NCBI RefSeq assembly: GCF_000315915.1
Contig: NC_020193.1
Coordinates: 496,001-560,000 of the forward strand
Reading direction: 5' to 3'
Length of the DNA: 64,000 nucleotides
Source of the DNA: Henningerozyma blattae CBS 6284
Taxonomy: Eukaryota > Ascomycota > Saccharomycetes > Saccharomycetales > Saccharomycetaceae
Both the position numbers and the translations under genes were made by a program. Under the pieces are notes generated by a model that made no database searches, had not been told where the DNA came from, and saw only the letters and a program-made list of their open reading frames with translations. This document shows, one piece after another, positions 55,901-64,000 of this stretch (within the stretch, counting starts at the first letter, position 1; each line of letters begins with the position of its first letter).

Positions 55901-58167
55901 AATTCTTTCATTGTTTCTGAATAATTTTGTGAAAATAGTTTTGCTTTTAAAATCCATGGAGCTAATGGATAAAATATTTTCTTTTGAAAAATTGATTCTA
56001 TGTCTTTTTCTTTCATAATTTGCTCAACAAATGCCCTACCATCTTGATAATCAAAATCGGCCCCATTTTCAGGAACTTCATGAGAGAATAATACTTTAAC
56101 ATTTTCATCACCAACCCATTTCCTAAGAACTTTAATATTAATGTCAAAATTATGAGTAAAATTTAGCCAGCTGTTCATCACATCTATTCTACTAATTAAA
56201 TCTGAAGAATTTGTAATAGGCTTATCTTGATACATTTGCTTTAAATTACACCAGAAATTAATGACTCTATAATATCTATCAGTAATGTCTTTAATTCTTC
56301 GCTTACCTTCTTCCATATCTATATCGTCCGGCAAACGAAATACTAACACTTTTTTAAAGAATGAGTCCGTTGATATTCTCAATATCTTTAAAGTTCTTTT
56401 CATTTCATCAACCGTTTTACCGGTCATCCAGGCTTTTAATTCTAACCAAATCTCTTCGGCATAATGTGTGTTTGAACCTCTTGGTTTAACTTGGTTGGCG
56501 ATTTTTGTTTTTTCACTTTTAACAATATCCCCTTTTAACACATTTGAAAGCATAGTTTGCCATTCAAATCTCTCTAAAACCAAAGGGTGATCGGCTAATA
56601 ATGATAATAAATCTTGGTTATCTAATAGTTTAGCCGTAATTTCTTTTTTGTTTTCTTGTTCATTATTGGTAGACTCTCCTTTCAAATCAAATACATCGAA
56701 AGTTTCTTGAACAACAGCATTTCTTGGATCAGCTTGTTTTAACCATTGTAATCTATGTAATAAGAACTTGGAACTCATTGCTACAATGTCTTTGTTTGCG
56801 GTAAAAAAATTGGTGCCAAAATCTTGCTTATCATCATTGGTCAAATCCACTATATCTTCTATGTCGGATTCAAAATCATCTTCTTCGTCATTTGTTGATG
56901 ATGGTACAATTCCTCTCGTATAATAATCGTGAGAAACATAATTTTTCATTTTCTCTAAATACAGCTGCTCATTTAAAAGATGTTGTTTTTTTGATAATTT
57001 CATATTCGACGAAGATGTGTTGATTTTTGGGACAGATCTTGTAGATGATGAAGGTGATAAATTATCTTGCTTTGAATGATTTACAACCTCATTAATTGGG
57101 TTAGTATTATTATTAGAATTAGTAGAAGATGAGTTATTGTGTACAATAGTTCCAGAAGCGGATCCTGTTCCCGCAGATGTGACAGTTGTAGATGTGGTAG
57201 GTGTTGTTGAGTGCGTATTATCTGTTTTATTTGAATTTGGAGTAGAATTAGGATATTGCTCAGGTAGTGTTAAGTCATTATTACTTGCTAAAGGAGATAC
57301 TGGTGTGTTTGCATTACTATGATTACTACCTGTACTCTTTTGAGAAGAGTTTCTGCTTGGTGAGACTCTTAATTGTTGTGGTGGGACGTCAGATGTGCTT
57401 TGGGTGGTTAAAGATGCAATTTCTGGGGGCACAATTAGAGTTGGGGTTGAAAGAAAGGATTCCTGAAGCCAGGGGTTATTTCTTAATCCAGGGCTAGATA
57501 ACTGTGTATTTCTATCATGTTTGCCTGGAGATTGTTGTTTTAATAAAGTTGAAGGGTGTTTTAAATTTAACTGAGATATTGAATTTTGATTACTAGTATT
57601 GTTATTATCGAGAGAAGAGTTATATACATTCATTGGAGATGTCCACGACGGCCTTCTCATAGAATTTGTTGAAGATATGAGGGAGTCATTTGAATAAGAA
57701 TTATATCCTTGAGTAAATTCGTGAACTTTAGAAATTGTTTTTTTAGCATTTGAATGAGATCGTTGCCTGCGTGCACTATTGGATCTGTTTGGTGCATTAA
57801 CGTTGTATAAAATACCTGAGCTGTAGTTAGAATTAGTGGTAGTTGTGGTAGGTGTGCTATTATTATTGCTAAAGCTATCAGTCGGATTATTTTCATAAAC
57901 TATTTCATGTTCTAACGGTGAGACTACTCTCACACCGGGTGACCAAACTTTACCAGCAGATCTTCTGTGGTCTAATGGCCAACTCTGCTGTTCGTTAGGA
58001 TAAGGCTTATAGCCAAAATAGTCTGAAGTATTGTTATCATTATTTTTGGAAATGCCTGGATTAGAATGTGTAGTGGTTGTGCTAGTTGCTGGTGTGATAT
58101 TGATATTTGTGTTACTATCATTGTTAGAGTTCAAATTGGAACTTGTATTACTGTGATTGGATGACAT
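52975..58167 (-). CDS. SSK2: MAP kinase kinase kinase Ssk2/Ssk22 of the osmostress pathway
   Basis: A 1730-residue MAPKKK. The N-terminal 440 residues are Asn/Ser/Thr-rich and disordered. A large regulatory region (about 440-1380) has the MEKK4-type helical domain and Ssk1-binding part. The kinase domain lies at about 1410-1700, with Gly loop GSGTFGNVFSAV, VAIK-type Lys in AVKEIK, the catalytic HRDIKPEN (Asp1533), DFGAARK and GTPMYMAPE. In S. cerevisiae, Ssk2/Ssk22 are activated by Ssk1 under high osmolarity and phosphorylate Pbs2 in the HOG pathway. Ssk2 is 1579 and Ssk22 1331 residues, so length favours Ssk2 (YNR031C). PPG1 next door (YNR032W) agrees. Confidence 0.92.
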   Translation of the reverse strand: MSSNHSNTSSNLNSNNDSNTNINITPATSTTTTHSNPGISKNNDNNTSDYFGYKPYPNEQQSWPLDHRRSAGKVWSPGVRVVSPLEHEIVYENNPTDSFSNNNSTPTTTTTNSNYSSGILYNVNAPNRSNSARRQRSHSNAKKTISKVHEFTQGYNSYSNDSLISSTNSMRRPSWTSPMNVYNSSLDNNNTSNQNSISQLNLKHPSTLLKQQSPGKHDRNTQLSSPGLRNNPWLQESFLSTPTLIVPPEIASLTTQSTSDVPPQQLRVSPSRNSSQKSTGSNHSNANTPVSPLASNNDLTLPEQYPNSTPNSNKTDNTHSTTPTTSTTVTSAGTGSASGTIVHNNSSSTNSNNNTNPINEVVNHSKQDNLSPSSSTRSVPKINTSSSNMKLSKKQHLLNEQLYLEKMKNYVSHDYYTRGIVPSSTNDEEDDFESDIEDIVDLTNDDKQDFGTNFFTANKDIVAMSSKFLLHRLQWLKQADPRNAVVQETFDVFDLKGESTNNEQENKKEITAKLLDNQDLLSLLADHPLVLERFEWQTMLSNVLKGDIVKSEKTKIANQVKPRGSNTHYAEEIWLELKAWMTGKTVDEMKRTLKILRISTDSFFKKVLVFRLPDDIDMEEGKRRIKDITDRYYRVINFWCNLKQMYQDKPITNSSDLISRIDVMNSWLNFTHNFDINIKVLRKWVGDENVKVLFSHEVPENGADFDYQDGRAFVEQIMKEKDIESIFQKKIFYPLAPWILKAKLFSQNYSETMKELNLRFPDDQLELLLLFPIRFIKEIILIRLAYAKKLKKPTMMMIDQMIDDFTSYIRLSVQMKYTLTTYREDVSFLVRLDPDFDNIVMEAIKYLFRLLELKLFDSTKVFFKTFKEPDELYKYWEELKNVGHYIEGAGFLIVKEFNKISLRLLHRLHSYLLQQQNSPPNFSNRAEAEKWVVQMFEYSGSIKRKLNRFTNVLTKASQNSVNFKVENHNALLSKLKETGHFLIFTGGELEQNGLYLLGSSELLGCQDEDIFRILKNSDIGCDMIPKLEIRNSLSLYNAAAHGYGMNSLLGQGMTPEGLSYYYVQNEEGTMPFQPKGNKGQIDLTFDHYHDSEEEMFALEQHLRSLGYLLIICPGEPMLWEGDMYNLSGDTILGLKDFNFEVTKDYLLLMSQGSCYALEYQCERLQRITDDSISFIERRCSFPVIESNLQKINKAYFRVTYNVLNNLSKVLTTFKKVCPGHELLNSVFLFARDYGKNFLRMNVATYEKKSIIILLMMNMSVQWLSFLLEDCDPTDQRTFRWCVPAMEFAMQITNGWNILGLDEKQFSALKQKISACMSLLISHFDVMGARANEAEKIFQMGRPNIDFANDIDDEYMLKINSDLRVQAINDLETATTRNPHQIGKVLDDTDKGNKYLLSLASSMSNVQIRWQKRKFIGSGTFGNVFSAVNLDSGDVLAVKEIKIQDTKAMKKVFPLIKKEMTVLEMLNHPNIVQYYGVEVHRDKVNIFMEYCEGGSLASLLEHGRIEDEMVTQVYTLELLEGLSYLHQSGIVHRDIKPENILLDFNGIIKYVDFGAARKIAKDHTRIASFSKDGKDNKESKKIDDTLLETEEAGVGTGLYDMVGTPMYMAPEAISGSPNKNKFGSDDVWSLGCVVLEMITGRRPWANLDNEWAIMYHVAAGHSPQLPSKDEVSTNGNNFLKRCLQQDPYKRATAVDLLMDVWIVEIRELAFGTGEPDTAATTSSATPDESKQ

Positions 58168-58762
58168 TGTTGGTTAATCCAGTCAAGATACAATATGGGC
58201 TTATTATACTAGCCAATTGGCTATTTAGAAGGATAAAGTAATAAGTAATACAAATTAAGTTTAGTGAGACGTATATTACAATTAATAAGCGTTTATATCG
58301 CTATATTGTCTTTCTTTATATATATGGATCTAAATTGGTGATAAAGTTACAACCAATTGAAGCAAATTAAGTGGATCAATGATAAATTTAAAATGTCTTA
58401 CAATCTTGGTACGGTTAGTACAAACTTAATTTCCAAATTTAAACTAGCACACCCTTCAGATATATATTTTTGCTGTTTAAGATTTAATTTCAACTCTGCA
58501 ATGTAACATATTCATCTTAAAATTCCAAAAAAATCAAGAAAAAGACGCTTCGGAAAGGCCGAAGTCATTAGTCAAGAGAAAAACATCTATATTTAGAAAG
58601 CGTATTATTATTAGAAAAGGTGATTAACGTACGAACTTTTTAGTTGATGTTAATATTAAGGTGAGTTGGTTTAAAAGCTGGTGGTCTAAACTATTGTTGT
58701 AGAATTAAATAGCTAGAACACTATCAAAGGCTACTAGGTGCGTATTACAGGAGCTAAAAAAA
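58168..58762. other. Divergent promoter of SSK2 and PPG1
   Basis: 595 bases. It has a perfect small hairpin, CTTCGG-AAAGG-CCGAAG, at 58548-58564. The 10-mer GACGCTTCGG at 58545-58553 recurs downstream of PPG1 (59958-59967). No gene seen; HUB1, nearby in S. cerevisiae, is not found. Confidence 0.5.
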
Positions 58763-59869
58763 ATGATGAAATTAGACGAATGTTTGGAGTTATTATATAA
58801 GGGTCAGTTGTTGCCGGAAGCTACGATACGTGCGCTTAGTTATAAATTAAAGGAGATGCTAGTGCAACAGTCCAATGTGATTCATATTTCTACCCCAGTG
58901 ACTGTTGTGGGAGATATACATGGGCAATTCCATGACCTTCTGGAGATCTTCCACATTGGCGGTCCAGTTCCCAATACGAATTATTTATTCTTAGGTGATT
59001 ATGTTGATAGAGGACTTTATAGTGTGGAAACGATAACGTTATTAATGGTTCTAAAGTTAAGATACCCGAACCGTATCCATCTTTTAAGAGGAAATCATGA
59101 ATCCAGACAAATCACACAGAGTTATGGGTTTTACACAGAATGCTTAAACAAATATGGAGGGAATTCAAAAGTTTGGAATTATCTAACAGATTTTTTCGAC
59201 TACCTTGTACTATGTTGCATCATTGATGATGAATTATTTTGTGTCCATGGAGGTTTGTCACCAAATGTACAAACCATCGACCAAATCAGAATTATTGATC
59301 GTTTTAGAGAAATTCCTCATGATGGTGCAATGGCTGATCTAGTCTGGTCTGACCCTGAAGATAATCCAATTATTGACCCTACTGCGACTAGTGAAGGTTT
59401 CTACTATGAGCCATCACAGCATTTTCAAGTCTCACCTCGTGGTGCCGGATATACTTTTGGCAGAAGCGTAGTGGAAAAGTTTTTACAATTGAATAACATG
59501 TCTCGAATCTATCGTGCCCATCAATTATGCAATGAAGGATTTCAAATCTACTTTGATGGATTGGTTACTACGGTATGGTCGGCTCCAAATTATTGCTATC
59601 GTTGTGGAAATAAAGCATCTATTCTAGAACTATACAGTAAAGACGTATATTATTTCAATGTTTTTGAAGAAGCTCCAGAAAACAAGAGTTTAAACGAAGG
59701 TAGCACTACCAAAGTAATTCAGGAATATTTCAATAATGACAACAATATTTCATCTTCCCAGCTGTCGTTGATGGACGGATTTGAAGCTATGGAAGAGTCA
59801 ATGGATCTCTTCTCGGATGCTTACCAAGCAAGATCAGCAGCTTCAAGAAAGGTAGAATACTTCTTGTAA
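58763..59869 (+). CDS. PPG1: PP2A-like protein phosphatase Ppg1
   Basis: A 368-residue serine/threonine phosphatase, the same length as S. cerevisiae Ppg1 (YNR032W). Metal-binding PPP motifs are all present: GDIHGQFHD, GDYVDRGLYS and RGNHESRQITQ, followed by SYGFYTECLNKYGG and WSAPNYCYRCGN. The C-terminus ends VEYFL, the PP2A-type tail (S. cerevisiae VDYFL). Ppg1 is the catalytic subunit of the Far complex phosphatase that counteracts Atg32 phosphorylation and mitophagy, and was linked to glycogen accumulation. Two adjacent ATGs (58763 and 58766) are possible starts; the second aligns with the S. cerevisiae N-terminus. Confidence 0.96.
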   Translation: MMKLDECLELLYKGQLLPEATIRALSYKLKEMLVQQSNVIHISTPVTVVGDIHGQFHDLLEIFHIGGPVPNTNYLFLGDYVDRGLYSVETITLLMVLKLRYPNRIHLLRGNHESRQITQSYGFYTECLNKYGGNSKVWNYLTDFFDYLVLCCIIDDELFCVHGGLSPNVQTIDQIRIIDRFREIPHDGAMADLVWSDPEDNPIIDPTATSEGFYYEPSQHFQVSPRGAGYTFGRSVVEKFLQLNNMSRIYRAHQLCNEGFQIYFDGLVTTVWSAPNYCYRCGNKASILELYSKDVYYFNVFEEAPENKSLNEGSTTKVIQEYFNNDNNISSSQLSLMDGFEAMEESMDLFSDAYQARSAASRKVEYFL

Positions 59870-59957
59870 CCTCTACTAGTCAGAAGAATCACATATTTGT
59901 ACCAGAACTGCTGTTTGTAGTGCACTGTCATCAATTCTAATGTCCTCTATTATTTGT

Positions 59958-60030
59958 GACGCTTCGGAATTTGTGGCGTATGCGCAATTTCGGATCAGCT
60001 GATCTCGGTGAACTTCGGTGATGAGCGTCT
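59958..60030. repeat. Palindromes and CGG triplets in the ABZ1 promoter
   Basis: A perfect 12-base palindrome, GATCAGCTGATC (59993-60004), sits inside CGG...TCGG. Further CGG triplets appear at about 59965, 59991, 60006 and 60016, and an interrupted palindrome ATGAG-CG-TCTAGA-CTCAT follows. CGG triplets are typical half-sites of Zn2Cys6 factors; no specific factor is identified. Confidence 0.45.
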
Positions 60031-60154
60031 AGACTCATGCTATCATTATGATACTCACTATGTAACTTCTCTAATATAAAGAAAAAGGTGTATTGGATTG
60101 GTTCAATATGGGGTGATTGATAATAGAAAAGGGGCTAAAGTTTTATAAATTACA

Positions 60155-62566
60155 ATGGATACCTTCAATGTGTTATTTATCGATTCCTATGACTCTTTCA
60201 CTTATAACGTGGTACGGCTTTTAGAACAACAGAAATTACACGAATCAACTCAGAGGATCAAAGTATTTACCATTAGAAACGATACCTTTACAAATGTCAG
60301 CCAATTGAAAGAAATATTGCCGGTCATTGATTGTATAGTTGTTGGGCCAGGACCTGGTAACCCTCTAAATGGGTCTGAAGATATGGGTATTATTAATGAA
60401 TTGTTTTCTGGTTCAGATTTCCAAGATATCCCTATTTTAGGTGTCTGTTTAGGGTTCCAAGCCCTATGCCATTCATTTGGTGCTGATATAATTCAATTGA
60501 AAACTATTAAGCATGGTCAAGTATATGATATTAATTTATATAATAATGAGGATACCCTACTAAATCCTTTATTCTTGTCATTTAATAGAGCTCGCTCTTT
60601 CAAAGCAACAAGATATCATTCTTTAGCAATTATTAATAATAATAAAAGTTTAATACCATTAGCTTACACTACCGATGAAAATGGTACCGTACTCATGGCC
60701 GTTCAAGCTGCAAAGAAAGTCCCTTGGTTTGGGGTTCAATATCATCCAGAATCTTGCTGTTCAGAAAATGGGGATTTACTCGTGGGTAATTTCCTAAATT
60801 TTGCTTTTGATTATAATTCTAAAACTAATACAGCAAGGCAATTGAAAAAACTATCTTTAATTAATAATGATCAGATAAAATATAAAAAAATATTATACCA
60901 ATTGAATTTAATTATTGATAAAAAGCCAATAGATGTTGACTTATCTGCTTCTTTGCTTGCAAATAAAAATGAATGTGTAAATAATGATATACTTAAAAAG
61001 ATTGAAATCAAAGAATATTCTATTAATAATTATGATAAGCCAAATATTACTATGAAAATAGCAGAAGATTTGCTGGTTGACTATGACAAATTTGTTTTAG
61101 CTTCTTCAACAGTTAATAAAAACCGTGGGGAATGGTCAATTATTGCTTTACCTGATTCAAATTCAGAAGTTTTCACACATTTTACTCAAGTCAATAAAAC
61201 ATGTATTTACAAGTGGAGAGATCCGCAAATTACTAAAAATCAATTAGATTCTATGTTAGAGAAGTCTGACAAATTTGCTAATTCTAATGCTTACTTAAAA
61301 GTGTTTAGTGAAGCAAAAGAAGGGTTTTGGAAAACGATATCTAGTTATATGAAAAATAAATTATTTGCTTACAAAAATCATTTACCATTTATTGGTGGTT
61401 TAGTGGGTGTGATGTCTTATGAATTTGGTAATTATGTTCAAATGAATATGGATCCAAATGATCTTTTAATGCCGGATGCTAAGCTTGTGTTTATTAATAA
61501 TACTATTTTAATTAATCATGTGGATAAAAAAGTATATACTATTTCATTAAACAACACTTTTCCACCTCAAATTTCTGATAATTTGTCCAACTATTTAAAA
61601 GATAAGATTCAAACTACAGAAGATAATTTGGAATTATCAAAATTACCTAAAGATGTTACTTTTGATATAATTAAGCCAGTTAAGAAAGATTATGCAAATG
61701 CTTTTGAAGCTTGTCGAAATTATATCAAGCAAGGGTATTCGTATGAAATGTGTTTAACAACCCAAACAAAAATTACGCCAAGCAAAAAGTTAACCCCATG
61801 GAGAATTTTTCAAACATTAACTAGAAGAAACCCAGCTCCTTTTTCAAATTATTTTTTCTTCAACGATATTATTGATAATGATTCTAATAGTGTGTGTCTC
61901 GTTAGCAGTTCTCCTGAACGATTTTTAAAATGGGACTTAGATTCGTGTGAATTAAGACCCATTAAAGGCACTGTTAAGAAATCAAAAACGATGACAAGAG
62001 AATTAGCTACAGAGATCTTAAAGACACCAAAAGAATTCGGAGAAAATTTAATGATTTTGGATTTAATCCGTAATGATTTGTACGAATTACTATCAGACGT
62101 TAGAGTTGAAGAGTTTATGTCTGTTGAAGAATATGCGACAGTTTACCAATTGGTTAGTGTTATTAAACTGTATGGAATGGCCAATCCGCAGGTGAATACC
62201 AATAATTATGTTGGATTAGATGTATTAAAGCATTCATTACCTCCAGGTTCTATGACTGGAGCCCCAAAGAAAAAAACTGTTAAACTGCTTCAACAAGATC
62301 CAATGTTGGAGACAAATTTGAACAAGCATACCACCAAGGATACTCGTGGTCTATACAGTGGTGTCTCTGGGTATTGGTCAGTGAATGGAAATGGTGATTG
62401 GTCTGTTAATATTCGTTGTTTGCATAGTTATAACGGTGGTGATGATTGGGCTATTGGTGCTGGTGGGGCTTTAACGATTTTGAGTAATGTTGAAGCTGAA
62501 TTAGATGAAGTGTTCGTTAAGTTGGAGAGTGCCTTACAAGTATTTAATGATTCCACTCAAATTTAA
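60155..62566 (+). CDS. ABZ1: Aminodeoxychorismate (PABA) synthase Abz1
   Basis: An 803-residue fused enzyme (S. cerevisiae Abz1, YNR033W, 787 residues) making 4-amino-4-deoxychorismate for folate. The N-terminal class-I glutamine amidotransferase (about 1-230) has the oxyanion segment GPGPGNP, nucleophile Cys98 in GVCLGFQALCHSFG, and His197/Glu199 in QYHPES. The C-terminal chorismate-binding domain (about 310-800) has SSSPERFLKWD, RPIKGTVKKSKT, LMILDLIRNDL, PPGSMTGAPK and the closing DDWAIGAGGALTILS. A lineage-specific AT-rich, Lys/Asn-rich linker joins the two. It supplies PABA to the folate pathway that MIS1 (4951-7863) also uses, though the two are not clustered. Confidence 0.96.
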   Translation: MDTFNVLFIDSYDSFTYNVVRLLEQQKLHESTQRIKVFTIRNDTFTNVSQLKEILPVIDCIVVGPGPGNPLNGSEDMGIINELFSGSDFQDIPILGVCLGFQALCHSFGADIIQLKTIKHGQVYDINLYNNEDTLLNPLFLSFNRARSFKATRYHSLAIINNNKSLIPLAYTTDENGTVLMAVQAAKKVPWFGVQYHPESCCSENGDLLVGNFLNFAFDYNSKTNTARQLKKLSLINNDQIKYKKILYQLNLIIDKKPIDVDLSASLLANKNECVNNDILKKIEIKEYSINNYDKPNITMKIAEDLLVDYDKFVLASSTVNKNRGEWSIIALPDSNSEVFTHFTQVNKTCIYKWRDPQITKNQLDSMLEKSDKFANSNAYLKVFSEAKEGFWKTISSYMKNKLFAYKNHLPFIGGLVGVMSYEFGNYVQMNMDPNDLLMPDAKLVFINNTILINHVDKKVYTISLNNTFPPQISDNLSNYLKDKIQTTEDNLELSKLPKDVTFDIIKPVKKDYANAFEACRNYIKQGYSYEMCLTTQTKITPSKKLTPWRIFQTLTRRNPAPFSNYFFFNDIIDNDSNSVCLVSSSPERFLKWDLDSCELRPIKGTVKKSKTMTRELATEILKTPKEFGENLMILDLIRNDLYELLSDVRVEEFMSVEEYATVYQLVSVIKLYGMANPQVNTNNYVGLDVLKHSLPPGSMTGAPKKKTVKLLQQDPMLETNLNKHTTKDTRGLYSGVSGYWSVNGNGDWSVNIRCLHSYNGGDDWAIGAGGALTILSNVEAELDEVFVKLESALQVFNDSTQI

Positions 62567-63083
62567 CCTCTCGGTTGTTTTCTTCTATTTTCATTATTCT
62601 GCATTTTTTTGTTATTACACCTTCTATTTGCTCTTCCGATTACTCATTACATTTATTATAAATTTTTATATAAATATTCATCTATATATATCTTCTCGTA
62701 TATCCCGTCAATATATTGTCATTATATTCATTGCTAACTCCTCATTTAGAAATAGTGATCCCGTAAAAAGATTCTAGGTTTAGAGTTTGGTATTTTGTGT
62801 CACCTTTCACGTGCCTGTCGTATGAATTTGTCTTTTTTGGTTTTTATTTTTTTTTTTGAAATTTCGAAGTTTTTGCTTTAATTTTTTTTTTTTCTAATTT
62901 CCTAAAATATGATTTGTTTCTTTCTAAAGGGACTAAATTTTTATAGGCTGTGAGTATATTTTCAAATATTTGAAAAAATTAATAAAATGATAATAGAAGA
63001 GTTCACAGCTCAATTGGCAGCAATATCTATTACAAAAGTTATCAAATAAGTACCAACTACCTACATTTTATAAGCTTTCAGAG
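62567..63083. other. Spacer between ABZ1 and the SOL gene
   Basis: 517 bases, T-rich, with CACGTG at 62808-62813 about 270 bases upstream of the SOL start. A 90-codon open frame overlapping the ABZ1 end is a shadow. Confidence 0.5.
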
Positions 63084-64000
63084 ATGACTACAAACATTCC
63101 AAAGGTTTATGCCTTCCCGGAGCTAGATGAAGTCGCTGATGCAGTGGCAGATTATGTAGTTTATGTTCAAAATCACGCACTTGCTAAGCCAGTAAAGGAA
63201 AAGAAGTTGTCAAGTAGTAGTTTAAATGGAATGGTTACGACTACAGGAACTGTAGACTTTAAAGAAATTCGAAGAACCCCCTCAGTTAAAAGTGCAGGAA
63301 ACGGCAATGTAAACAACTCGTCATCAAAGGATCTTTCGAAGAAACCAAAGAAGGAGGCTCGATTTAGAATTGCTATTTCAGGAGGTTCATTAATTCAAGT
63401 ATTAAACAAAGGTCTATTAACAAGAACTGACGTAAAATGGGATAGATGGGATATTTATTTTGCTGATGAAAGATTAGTACCATTTGACTCGCAGGACAGC
63501 AATTATGGTCAAGCAAAGCGTAAAATTTTTGATTTGATAGATACTGAAAAATACGGTGAACCAAATATCTACCATATTGAAGAAGACTTAATTTCAGATC
63601 CACAAGAATGCGCAGATCGTTACGAAAAAGTACTTATCAAAGGTTTTGCAGGAAGAGATTCTGTTAAATTACCAATGTTTGATCTATTTTTACTAGGTTG
63701 TGCACCTGATGGCCATATTGCATCATTATTCCCAAATTTCCAAGAAAGTTTAAGAGAGAACTTAGCATGGGTTATTCCTGTTGAAGGTGCTCCAAGTGGT
63801 CCGTCGAAGAGAATTTCTTTGACAATTCCAGTTATCTGTCATTCAAATAGAGTAGCATTTGTTGTTGAAGGTGCAACTAAAGCCCCAGTTATTAAAACCA
63901 TTATGGAAAGACCAGAAAAAGGTCTTCCAAGTTCAATTGTTAATGAAGGTGCAGCTGGCCGTGTATCTTGGTTTGTTGATAATGACGCATTAACTGAAAC
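63084..64000 (+). CDS. SOL1/SOL2: 6-phosphogluconolactonase-like protein Sol1/Sol2 (cut by window end)
   Basis: Starts MTTNIPKVYAFPELDEVADA and stays open to the window edge (305 full codons), so only the 3' end is missing. The NagB/6PGL-type domain has ISGGSL, IYFADERLVPF, LLGCAPDGHIASLFPNF, SGPSKRISLTIPV and PSSIVNEGAAGRVSWFVD. The Ser/Lys-rich insert at about 35-90 and GCAPDGHIASLF are as in S. cerevisiae Sol1/Sol2, which affect tRNA nuclear export and lack proven lactonase activity, rather than the enzymatic Sol3/Sol4. SOL1 (YNR034W) and SOL2 (YCR073W-A) are ohnologues; following ABZ1 (YNR033W) slightly favours SOL1. Confidence 0.93.
   Translation, partial: MTTNIPKVYAFPELDEVADAVADYVVYVQNHALAKPVKEKKLSSSSLNGMVTTTGTVDFKEIRRTPSVKSAGNGNVNNSSSKDLSKKPKKEARFRIAISGGSLIQVLNKGLLTRTDVKWDRWDIYFADERLVPFDSQDSNYGQAKRKIFDLIDTEKYGEPNIYHIEEDLISDPQECADRYEKVLIKGFAGRDSVKLPMFDLFLLGCAPDGHIASLFPNFQESLRENLAWVIPVEGAPSGPSKRISLTIPVICHSNRVAFVVEGATKAPVIKTIMERPEKGLPSSIVNEGAAGRVSWFVDNDALTE

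Noticed and set aside
60014..60030. GGTGATGAGCG resembling a C box of a C/D snoRNA.
   Set aside because: No CTGA D box within the expected distance and no terminal stem.

Overview
This window is nuclear DNA from a budding yeast of the family Saccharomycetaceae. It is AT-rich, compact and intron-poor. Nearly every gene has a clear Saccharomyces cerevisiae counterpart: TEC1, MIS1, RPL19, SHE1, APL3, NHP6, RXT2, ARE1/2, SNF12, PWP2, MPP6, YIH1, TAH1, SIP3, an SLA2 relative, BUD31, HCM1, RAD18, BUD17, ATG15, CPR4, SSK2, PPG1, ABZ1 and SOL1/2. No tRNA, rRNA, LTR, transposon or CRISPR array was recognised. The Asn/Ser/Gln-rich tracts in TEC1, SNF12, HCM1 and SSK2 are typical of AT-rich post-genome-duplication genera such as Naumovozyma, Tetrapisispora, Henningerozyma or Kazachstania. 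I cannot fix the genus from sequence alone.

Layout. 1-21771 is a chromosome II-type block. It mixes genes that in S. cerevisiae lie on the right arm (TEC1, MIS1, RPL19A, NHP6B, RXT2) and the left arm (YBL028C, SHE1, YBL036C, APL3), with many intervening genes absent. 22529-32417 is a chromosome III/XIV-type block (ARE, SNF12, PWP2, MPP6, YIH1, TAH1). 32547-39962 holds SIP3 and an SLA2 relative, which in S. cerevisiae sit in a different part of chromosome XIV. 40349-64000 returns to the III/XIV block (BUD31, HCM1, RAD18, BUD17, ATG15, CPR4, SSK2, PPG1, ABZ1, SOL). This interleaving with gene loss is what a whole-genome duplication followed by independent loss of duplicates produces.

The genes are ordinary housekeeping and regulatory genes, each under its own promoter. 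Several promoters are readable. PAC and RRPE elements lie between PWP2 and MPP6. MluI cell-cycle boxes lie upstream of HCM1 and, unexpectedly, NHP6. A perfect heat-shock element lies between a small conserved gene and the YBL036C orthologue. The start codon of RPL19 is split by an intron after a two-base first exon, as in S. cerevisiae.

Two things stand out. First, the Sla2-like protein at 37425-39962 keeps the lipid-binding ANTH domain but ends just before the actin-binding THATCH (I/LWEQ) domain, and it carries a tandem array resembling Ark1/Prk1 kinase target motifs. Second, a GC-rich intergenic segment at about 41090-41340 contains several consecutive perfect stems and follows a cluster of Tbf1-type AACCCTA sites. 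It may be an unannotated structured RNA gene or an unusual HCM1 control region.
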